This document shows positions 55,313 to 64,000 of a DNA stretch of 64,000 nucleotides, in pieces. How positions within the stretch are numbered: position 1 is the first letter of the stretch; every line of letters begins with the position of its first letter. The stretch lies in the NCBI GenBank assembly GCA_024760905.1, contig CM045729.1, positions 422,501-486,500 on the forward strand. Direction: 5' to 3'. The notes under the pieces were generated by a model. The model was not told the DNA's origin and ran no database searches. It saw only the letters and a list, made by a program, of their open reading frames with translations. This DNA is from Plotosus lineatus (Eukaryota > Chordata > Actinopteri > Siluriformes > Plotosidae). Position numbers and translations under genes: made by a program.

Positions 55313-56394
55313 GTGCATCTGCTCTCCATTTATTACCTCATAACTCACCGTCACCACACAATGCCACTTGCACACACTGCCACCAGGGGGAGCTATGAAT
55401 TCATATCCCCTCACAATTAAAATAAATTAACTATCAACTAACAAAAATTACGCAAGAATGAGCTTTAGAAAGGTGCTAAAAGATGCACGTTGGACACTCA
55501 ATGTACTGAATTCATTTTCAAAAGTGCACCTAGAACTACTGTCTTAGATAGTCATGGTTCTGGGGTAGAAGCTGTTTCTCAGTCTGTTTGTGCGTTTTTT
55601 TTTGTATCTTCTGTCCGAGGACATTTCGAAGAATGTGAACACGCCCCAACTCACACATGCCTCGACTCACACACTCAGAGCTAGGGGGAGCTCTGAGAAT
55701 GTTAGGTTCATGGGGAACTGTTTCTCTCAGAATTGCTCTTATGGAAATAAGAAAACATAAAATGCATGTTTTTCGCTTTGTCCTTTTCAGTCAGTGGAGC
55801 CACGCCCACTTTCTGTCCAGAGTTCACACTCCAGGGTAGAATGAGGTACAGCGCTGTGTGTCATCTGCGTGGACCTGTTTTCTTTTTCTGATCTGTTTGA
55901 TTTTTCATTTTGTGCTGATGTTAGAGAAGTCCTGAATTTAAGCAATCATGTGAAAAATAAAAAGACCCCATAGAAACTATTGATTTTTTACATATTTGAA
56001 GAAACAAATGTTTCTGCCTCTAGTACATAGGTACAATTATTGCAATAATTACAGGTTAAACGATGTAGGTTGAATGAACCAGAAAGGAAATTGGGTTCAA
56101 GAAAAATTGTATTTTTATTTTCCCGACCTGCTTCCTAATAGATTTCGTTCTGATTGTAGATGTGCACACTTTCACAGCAACAGTTGTGTGGTGTGATAAA
56201 ACTTTCAAATTGTTGAAGACTTATTTTCATATTAAACAGTCTACTTTGGGGCTGGATTTGCTGAATGTGGAATCCTGAAGATTTCCTTCAATCCCTTTCC
56301 AGACTCATTGGTATCCAAACCATTTTGTCCTTAAGATCTTAGATGGCTCCTTAAATCTTGGAATGCTGATTCCACTCATTTCAATAATAAAGAG
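55313..56394. other. Intron segment, nothing recognised
   Basis: No exon or known repeat is recognised. Short ORFs lack motifs. Confidence 0.5.
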
Positions 56395-56410
56395 ACACCA
56401 GGCCTAAGAT

Positions 56411-59314
56411 CTTCTTCTTTCTTCTTTTCCTTTCGGCTTTTCCCTTCAGGGGTCGCCACAGCGAATCATCTGTCTCCATCTCACCCTATCCTTTGCATCT
56501 TCTTCTCTTATACCAGCTACCTTCATGTCCTGCTTCACTACATCCATGAATCGTCTCTTTGGTCTTCCTCTCGGCCTTCTGCCTGGTAGTTCCAACCTCA
56601 GCATCCTACTACCAATATACTCACTATCCCTCCTCTGTACATGTCCAAACCATCTCAATCTAGCCTCTCTGACTTTGTCTATAAAACGTCTTACAGGTGC
56701 TGTCCCTCTGATGTCCTCATTCCTGATGCTAGTTACTCCTAAAGAAAACCTCAACATTTTGATCTCTGCTACCTCCAGCTCTGCCTCCTGTCTTTTCCCC
56801 AGGGCCACTGTTTCTAAGCCATACAACATCGCTGGCCTTACCACCGCCTTGTACACTTTTCCTTTCATTCTTGCCAATACCCTCCTATCACACATCACTC
56901 CGGACACTTTTCTCCAACCATTCCAACCTGCCTGCACATGCTTCCTCACCTCTTTTCCACAAATTCTCCGGATTGTTGACCCTCTCCAGAATTCTCCACT
57001 TCTCTGGATTGTTGACCCTAAGTACTTAAAATCCTCCACCTTCCTTATCTCTGGCCCCTGTAACCTCATTGTTCCTGTTGGGTCCTTGGCATTCATACAC
57101 ATGTATTCTGTCTTACTGACGCTAACCTTCATTCCCCTCCGTTCCAGGGCATACCTCCACCTCTCTAGATTTTCCTGCACTTGTTCTCTGCTCTCACTGC
57201 AGATCACAATGTCATCTGCAAACATCATAGTCCATGGGGAATCTTGTCTAACCTCATCTGTCAGCCTGTCCATCACCATAGCAAACAAGAAGGGGCTCAG
57301 AGCTGACCCTTGATGCAGTCCCACCTCCACCTTGAACTCTTCTGTCACACCGACAGCACACCTCACCACTGTCTTACATCTCTCATGCATGTCTTGCACC
57401 ACTCTAACATACTTTTCTGCCACTCCAGACTTCCTCATACAATACCACAGTTCTTCTTTTGGCACCCTGTCATATGCTTTTTCCAGATCCACAAAGGCAC
57501 AATGCAGCTCCGTCTGACCTTCTCTGTACTTCTCTATTAACATCCTCAAGGCAAACACTACATCTGTGGTGCTCTTTCTTGGTATGAAACCAAACTGTTG
57601 TTCACAAATGCTGACCTCTGCCCTTAGTCTAGCTTCCACTATTGTTTCCCATAACTTCATCGTATGGCTCATCAACTTTATCCCTCTGTAGTTTCCACAA
57701 CTCTGCACGTCTCCCTTGTTCTTAAAAATGGGCACCATCACACTTCTCCATTCCTCTGGCATCCTCTCACTCTCTAAGACCTTGTTGAATGTTCCTGTCA
57801 GGAAATCTACTTCTACCTCTCCTAGATACTTCCATACCTCCACCGGTATGTCATCAGGGCCAACTGCCTTTCCGTTCTTCATCCTCTTCAATGCCCTCCT
57901 CACTTCACCCTTACTAATCTTTGCTACTTCCTGGTCCTCAACGGTCACCCCTTCTACTCTTTTTTTTTTCTCTCTCATTTTCCTTATTCATCAGCTCTTC
58001 AAAGTACTATTTCCATCCTCCCAGCACACTTTTGTCATCAGTCAATACATTTCCCTCTCTGTCCTTTATCAATCTAACTTGCTGCACGTCCTTCCCATCT
58101 CTATTTCTCTGCTGTGCCAACCTGTATGGATCATTTTCTCCCTCTTTACTTTCCACCCGAGCATACAAGTCATTATACGCCCTCTGTTTGGCCTTTGACA
58201 CCGCTACCTTCACCTTACACTGTCTCCCTGTACTCCTGTTTACTCTGTTCGGTCCTCTCAATGTTCCACTTCTTCTTAGCTAACCTCTTCCTTTGTACAC
58301 ACTCCCTCATTCCACCACCAAGTCTCCTTATCTACTCTCCTTCCAGATGACACACCAAATACTCTCTTACCTGTCTCCTTGATCACATTTGCTGTAGTTG
58401 TCCAGTCATCTGGAAGCACTTCCTGGCCACCCAAAGCCTGTTTCAACTCCTCCTTGAAGACAACACGACACTTTCCTTTTTCAGCTTCCACCACTTTGTC
58501 TTCTGTTCTGCCTTTGCCTTCTTCACCTTACTCACCATCAGCGTCATCCTGCACACCACCATCCTATGCTGCTTGGCAACACTCTGACCCGCTACTACTT
58601 TGCAGTCACTGACTTCCTTCAAATTACATCGCCTGCACAAGATGTAATCTACTTGTGTGCTCCTACCTCCGCTTTTATAAGTCATCAATGCTCCTGTCTC
58701 TTCTGGAAGAAAGTATTTACCACAGCCATTTCCATCCTTTTTGCAAAATCTACCAACATCTGTCCTTCTGTGTTCCTGTCCTGGATACCAAACCTGTCCA
58801 TCACTTCCTCGTCCCCTCTGTTGCCTGCACCAACATGTCCATTGAAGTCTGCACCAATGACCACTCTTTCACCTCTGGGGGTACTCTGGATCACTTCATC
58901 AAACTCACTCTAGAATCTCTCCTTCTCTTCTTGCTCACATCCAGCCTGTGGGGCAGCTCTCTACCTTTTCCTGCCATAGCTCCAACATTCAAAGTCCCTA
59001 CTTTCAGTCCTAGACTCATGTCTTTCCTCTTCTCTCTCTGCCTACGGACATGCCTCCCGCCTCTCCTTCTTTAACGTCTTCGACCAACAGTAGTCCAATT
59101 TCCACCAGCACCCTGTTGCTTGACAGCACTGATGGCGGTCGTTGTTAACCCGCGCCTCGACCGATCCGGTATAACATTCTTTGTGGTGACTCGCATATTT
59201 TATTTGGCATTTGTTTTACGCCGGATGCCCTTCCTGACCCAACCCTCTGCATTTATCCAGGCTTGGGACCGGCGTGAGGGAGAGAGACTGGTTTGTGCCC
59301 CCCCTCACGGCTGC
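56411..59314 (-). mobile_element. RTE copy K with perfect TSD
   Basis: Minus orientation, bounded by the 16-base duplication ACACCAGGCCTAAGAT (56395-56410 and 59315-59330), which fixes the element ends: 5' GCAGCCGTGAGGGGGGGCAC and 3' GAAAAGAAGAAAGAAGA. The longest ORF in the window, 57978-56446 (510 codons), holds [60 protein letters not shown] and RWFGHVQRRDSEYIGSRM. The upstream endonuclease is fragmented, with a deletion near 58950. Inactive, but with the best RT. Confidence 0.96.
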
Positions 59315-59330
59315 ACACCAGGCCTAAGAT

Positions 59331-60317
59331 ATCACATTTAAATAATACAGGTTTGAACTGCAGGAGGTTCTAATATATGGAACCTAACACCTACAGACTT
59401 GAAGGTGTGATAAATATAAGAGTCTTGTGCCCTGTTTGTATACCAGTCTGTGTGGGTTATCATGTAGTCCAGCATACAGGCTGCCCCACTTGTACCACTG
59501 TTGATTTCTGTATCTCCTCCTTGTCCTAGGCCACAGAAGGTGGACTAGTGAAAGCCCCCATGGTCTGCTGCAGCTCTGGTGGAATAAAATCCAACTTGTG
59601 AGGTTCATGAAGTCCAGAATTTTTCCTTAGCTCCAACAGTTCATCCCTTCCATACTGAATTATTGCTAAAAAGTCATTGAATAACAAACAAAAAGAAAAA
59701 AAGCAGAGCGCTCAGAGCTGCCGCATGTGCATGCGCCTCCGTCATGATCAGAATATCGTCTCGTTTACCCATGATCCTGTTCCACTTCACTGGTTCTCCT
59801 TTCTTTTACACCTTTTGTAGATACTTACGCCTGTATACCAGGACACACCCAACAACACCTGTTGTTTTGAAGATGAATAGATCCAGTTGTTTTACATCAC
59901 AATGCAGTTCTCATCAAAAATCACTCCAATCTTCACACACACTCATTTTAAATTCTTCCAACACGTCAATTTCCTCAACTAACTCTGATACTAGATAAGA
60001 ATAGTGTGATGTTATTGGTTCTGTAGCAGAAGATATTAAATATCCACCTGTAAACCCAGTAATTCTAACTTACATGATTTATTCTCCTGTGTAGTCTAGG
60101 TGTAGTCTACAATTTCTCAGCTCAGGCTATTTGGCTATCACGGAGTAGTGTATTACCATCACCCATCATTATTCCCATAACAGTGGTCATAATGTTTTCA
60201 GTGTTATGGCTGATCAGTGTAATATTCCACCCAATAATATTCAGACCTCAGATTAACGGTGTGTTGCACTGAGATTTATGTTTTGAGTGTAAGTTTACTA
60301 AAAAACACACTGTAATA
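59331..60317. other. Intron segment, nothing recognised
   Basis: Unassigned unique-looking sequence. No exon-like ORF with MYO10 similarity. Confidence 0.5.
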
Positions 60318-61210
60318 CAGTGGTGCCTTGACTTATGAAATTAATCTGTTCCGAGGGCAAGCTCGTAAGTCAAAATGTTAGTTAGATAAAACAAAAATTC
60401 CAATCGGAAATAATCGAAAACCAATTCATTCGTTCCAACCCCTCCCAAACTCATATAACCTGCCACAAACACGTATATTTGGCCTTATATATTAAAGATA
60501 AACATGTAAAAACAATAAATATTTCATAATAATAGCAATGAATGTACATTAACTTTATTAATAATTAATAATAAATAATAATAAAACAATAATAAACAAT
60601 TAGTCAACTAACCCTTCCGATCAGTGACTAAAGCAAAGATGTCACGTGGTTAGGCATGATGATGCGTAACAGAGGAGGAGAATTTTGTGCATGTGCACGC
60701 TATTAATGCCAGCGAGGAGAGGCTCGTGGTGCGCTCCCATGAGCCCAGTGCTTCTCAAATAGTGGGGCGCGGTGTGATGCCAGGGTGGGGGGGTTGGGGG
60801 GGGTGCGTATGACCCTGGGGAACGTGCTTTTTTTGGCATATTACAATTAAGTATAATTGTGCATTCCCTACAGTAGGTGGCTATACCATAGGGAAAAAGC
60901 ATGTTTATACACTATTTATATTCAGGTTGGGGGGGGGGGGGGGGGGGAGTGCTGAGAGGAGGGATGTTTTTGTTTTTTTCTATCTGTAGGGGGTGTCTCA
61001 GAAAATAATTGGGAAGCACTGCACAAGGAATTCTCAGGGCATGGAGGAATTCACACGTAAGAATACGAGGCTAATCGGCCAAGAAAAGTAATTTCTCCAG
61101 CAAAGCTTGTAAATCAAAATTTTGCTCATTAATGGGGCAGATTTTTGGTGGGATTGAAGCTCGTATCATGGAAAATTCGTAGTAAAAGACACTCGTAAGT
61201 CAGCGTACTG
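60318..61210. mobile_element. Tigger-like MITE
   Basis: TA at 60316-60317 and 61211-61212. Ends CAGTGGTGCCTTGACTTATG and, on the opposite strand, CAGTACGCTGACTTACGAG. It contains G homopolymers at 60787-60803 and 60926-60949. Same family as 48596-54396. Confidence 0.82.
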
Positions 61211-61214
61211 TATT

Positions 61215-61412
61215 CTTCAATGTTCTTCTTTTCCTTTCGGCTTTTCCCTTCAGGGGTCGCCACAGCAAACCATCCGCCTCCATCTCACCCGATCCTCTAT
61301 ATCTTCTACTCTTACTCGAACTACCTTCATGTCCTCCTTCACCACATCCATAAATCTTCTATTTGGTCTTCCTCTAGACCTTCTGCCTGGTACTTCCAAG
61401 CTCAGCATGATA
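61215..61412 (-). mobile_element. RTE copy L, 3' end fragment
   Basis: TTCTTTTCCTTTCGGCTTTT through CTCTAGACCTTCTGCCTGGT in minus orientation: the last ~190 bases of the RTE. 5' truncated. It abuts the MITE at 60318-61210. Confidence 0.85.
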
Positions 61413-61986
61413 GTTAAAGATAAATAACATGACCATATTTATACTGTAATATCATTCAAGGGAAGGTGTTTGTACTTACCATTTTTTAATGGAATTAGGA
61501 TTATAAATAAATATCGTTTATAAACCGTGTTGTCTTTACAATAGAGCTTATTGACTGAACGCAGACACTGAGATGATGTTCTGGTTCACAGTAAACCAAA
61601 GTACCGGTATGTAAACCTGGTTCTGGTATATTCGGAGTTTAACTGCAGCTGCTTTTATAGTTCTGGATAGTTTAGAAAGTCGTATCAAAGCTTTCAGACA
61701 AAATGGAAACAAGATGTGAAATATTATTTAAATGTGAATTGTGTGCCTGGCTGTGTCTCATTTGTTGTGCTGGACAAACTGAAGTGTGCTAGTCTTGTAT
61801 ACATCTGCGTTTGTTTGTTTGTTTTTGTGCTGTGTGAAATACGCTTACCGTCATTGCTTCTCTGCTTTCACCTTTAGGTTTCTTTACTTCGGTATCTATG
61901 TGTATAGCACTCAGGAAGGAGTCTTAATTCCACAGGGGATGTCATGATATTACTGAAATGTGACTGGTTAAATGTGTGTGTTTCAG
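61413..61986. other. Intron segment, nothing recognised
   Basis: AT-rich, no repeat family recognised. The end supplies the exon 19 acceptor. Confidence 0.5.
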
Positions 61987-62101
61987 GAGAATAGTATGAA
62001 TGGGGAGGCGGTGGAGCAGATGTACTGGAGAAACCCGATACTGCGATACACACAACATCCCTTACACTCCCCATTACTGCCTCTACCCTATGGAGACAGC
62101 C
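61987..62101 (+). CDS. myo10: myo10 exon 19 (MyTH4 start)
   Basis: Encodes VEQMYWRNPILRYTQHPLHS and then PLLPLPYGDS, the conserved entry into the MyTH4 domain. The acceptor GTGTGTTTCAG is good. The donor C|GTGAGTCC gives phase 1. The next MyTH4 exon is not in the window; an RTE copy begins about 150 bases downstream. Confidence 0.92.
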
Positions 62102-62250
62102 GTGAGTCCCCTGGCCCACACACACCCTGTCTATAGATCCCAACAGGTGGATTAATGGTTATATTTTAGTATAGTACACGCTTGTATTATTTTGTTAAGG
62201 CAAAATGTAATACTCCATTTTAAATATGTTCCGTCAGAGGCTTACACAAA

Positions 62251-64000
62251 TGCAGCCATGAGGCGGGGGTGGGGGGGTGGGGGGGGGGCACTAACCAGTG
62301 TATCTCCCCCTTATGCCGGTCCCAAGCCCGGATAAATGCAGAGGGTTGCGACAGGAAGGGCATCTGGCGTAAAACTTCTGCCACATTAAAAACGCAAATG
62401 GTCAAAACAACGTTAACAACGACCACCATTAGTGCTGTCAACCAACATGGTGCTGATGGAAATTGGACTACTGTTGGTTGAAGACGTCGAAGAAGGAGAG
62501 GCGGGAGGCGTGTCCGTAGGCAGAGAGAGAAGAGGAAAGGCGTGAGCCTAGAACTGAGCGTAGGGACTTTGAATGTCGGAACTATGCAAGGAAAAGGCAG
62601 AGAGCTAGCTGACATGATGCAGAGGAGGAAGGTGGACATACTGTGCGTTCAGGAGACCAGGTGGAAAGGTAGCAAAGCTAAAAGCTTAGGAGCAGGGTTT
62701 AAGCTGTTTTATCATGGTGTGGATGGGAAGAGAAATGGAGTAGGAGTCATCTTGAAGGAGGGGTTTGTCAGGAATGTTCTAGAAGTGAAAAGAGTGTCGG
62801 ACAGAGTGATGAGTCTCAAGTTAGAAATTGAAGGCGTGATGGTCAATGTTGTTCGTGCTTATGCCCCACAGGCAGGATGTGAGCTAGATGAGAAGGAGAT
62901 ATTCTGGAGTGACTTAGATGAAGTGATGCAGAGTACCCCCAGAGTACCCCCTAGAGGTGAAAGAGTGGTCATTGGTACAGGCAACAGAGGGGACGAGGAA
63001 GTGATGGGCACGTTTGGTATCCAGGACAGGAACACAGAAGGACAGATGTTGATAGATTTTGCAAAAAGGATGGAAATGGCTGTGGTGAATACTTTCTTTG
63101 AGAAGAGACAGGAGCATAGGGTGACTTATGAAAGCGGAGGTAGGAGCACCCAGGTAGACTACATCTTGTGTAGGCGATGTAATTTGAAGGAAGTCAGTGA
63201 CTGCAAAGTAGTAGTGGGTGAGAGTGTTGCCAAACAGTATTGGATGGTGGTGTGCAGGATGACGCTGATGGTGAGAAAAACTCCTCCTTGAAGACAGGCT
63301 TTGGGTAGTCAGGAAGTGCTTCCAGATGACTGAACAACCTCAGCCAATGTGATCAGGGAGACAGGTAGGAGAGTACTTGGTGTGTCCTCTGGAAGGAAAG
63401 TAGATAAGGAAGCTTGGTGGTGGAATGAGGAAGTGCAGGAGTGTGTACAAAGGAAGAGGTTAGCTAAGAAGAAGTGGGACATTGAGAGGACCGAAGAGAG
63501 TAAACAGGAGTACAGGGAGACACAGCGTAAGGCGAAGGTAGCGGTGTCAAAGGCCAAACAGAGGGCGTATGACTTGTATGATAGGTTGGACAGTAAGAAG
63601 GAAGAAAATGATTTATACAGGTTAGCACAGCAGAGAAATAGAGATGGGAAAGACGTGCAGCAAGTTAGCGTGATAAAGGACAGAGAGGGAAATGTATTGA
63701 CTGATGACAGAAGTGTGCTGGGAAGATGGAAAGAGTACTTTGAAGAGCTGATTAATGAGGAAAATGAGAGAGAAAAAAGAGTAGAAGGGGTGACCGTTGG
63801 GGACCAGGAAGTAGCAAAGATTAGTAAGGGAGAAGTGAGGAGGGCATTGAAGAGGATGAAGAATGGAAAGGCAGTTGGCCCTGATGACATACCGGTGGAG
63901 GTATGGAAGTATCTAGGAGAGGTAGCAGTAGATTTCCTGACAAGAATATTCAACAAGGTCTTAGAGAGTGAGCAGATGCCAGAGGAATGGAGGAGAAGTG
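62251..64000 (+). mobile_element. RTE copy M, cut by window edge
   Basis: 5' end TGCAGCCATGAGGCGGGGGT with a G-rich tract, then the leader. ORF 62542-63291 (249 codons) is endonuclease: TLNVGTM, VQETRW, AYAPQAG, then a break where the GADFNGHVG block is lost (a short duplication AGAGTACCCCC at ~62930 and a deletion), and QVDYILCRR. A deletion and frameshift occur near 63290. Pre-RT sequence with GPDDIPVEVWKYLG reaches the window end. Confidence 0.9.

Larger units (their letters stand above)
1151..62101 (+). other. myo10: MYO10-family unconventional myosin gene, internal part (19 exons)
   Basis: Nineteen GT-AG exons on the + strand translate in order into a class X myosin: motor C-terminus, three IQ motifs, a charged helix, a linker, PH1a-PH2-PH1b, PH3 and the start of MyTH4. 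A PH domain inserted inside another PH domain, followed by a third PH and MyTH4, is diagnostic of MYO10. Family knowledge: it is an actin-based motor of filopodial tips that binds PI(3,4,5)P3 through PH2 and cargo through MyTH4-FERM. The early motor exons are upstream and the rest of MyTH4/FERM is downstream. The motor and linker are divergent enough that a teleost myo10-like paralogue is possible. All splice phases agree except exon 14/15. Introns range from 75 bases to about 9.9 kb and are filled with transposons. Confidence 0.93.

Noticed and set aside
1..64000. A novel defence, biosynthetic or other multi-gene system
   Set aside because: Both strands were read through. All supported coding sequence belongs to one myosin gene or to known transposon families.

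Overview
The window is vertebrate genomic DNA, almost certainly from a teleost fish; the order cannot be fixed from the sequence. The evidence is one spliced protein-coding gene with GT-AG introns and a repeat community typical of fish: Rex3 and other RTE-type LINEs, an I/Nimb-type LINE with RNase H, two Tc1-like transposons, hAT- and Tigger/pogo-like elements, tRNA-derived SINEs and very abundant (AC)n/(GT)n microsatellites. There are no bacterial operons, CRISPR arrays, rRNA genes or convincing stand-alone tRNA genes.

The only host gene recognised is an unconventional myosin of the MYO10 family (myo10 or a teleost myo10-like paralogue) on the + strand. Nineteen exons can be placed from 1151 to 62101. 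In order they encode the C-terminal motor domain (exons 1-6), three IQ motifs (7-8), a charged single-alpha-helix/coiled-coil region (8-10), a proline/acidic linker (10-11), the split PH1 with PH2 nested in it (11-16), PH3 (17-18) and the first part of MyTH4 (19). The 5' motor exons lie upstream of the window, and the rest of MyTH4 and FERM lie downstream. Splice phases agree at every junction except exon 14 to 15, where the canonical donor shifts the frame by one base.

Nearly everything else is intronic repeat. A ~3.2-kb RTE-type LINE family dominates, with about 14 copies or fragments on both strands. None is intact, but several have clear target-site duplications (TSDs). Two Rex3 fragments (18.7-20.3 and 22.6-23.8 kb), one I/Nimb LINE (30.3-35.0 kb), Tc1-like elements (14.8-16.35 and 47.0-48.56 kb) and TA-flanked MITEs make up most of the remainder. 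Nesting is deep: a Tigger-like element at 48.6-54.4 kb holds a full-length RTE and a hAT-like element, which itself holds a tRNA-derived SINE.

I see no new multi-gene system. The observations most worth follow-up are: (1) complementary (AC)n near donors paired with (GT)n at pyrimidine-poor acceptors in several introns, which fits RNA-bridge splicing reported in fish; (2) a ~100-bp retroposon made of the two ends of the RTE element, one copy having a perfect 17-bp TSD; (3) a (TA)n microsatellite sitting exactly at the 5' junction of a truncated RTE insertion; (4) the frame break or tandem donor at exon 14; (5) a perfect DR1 nuclear-receptor motif in an intron.
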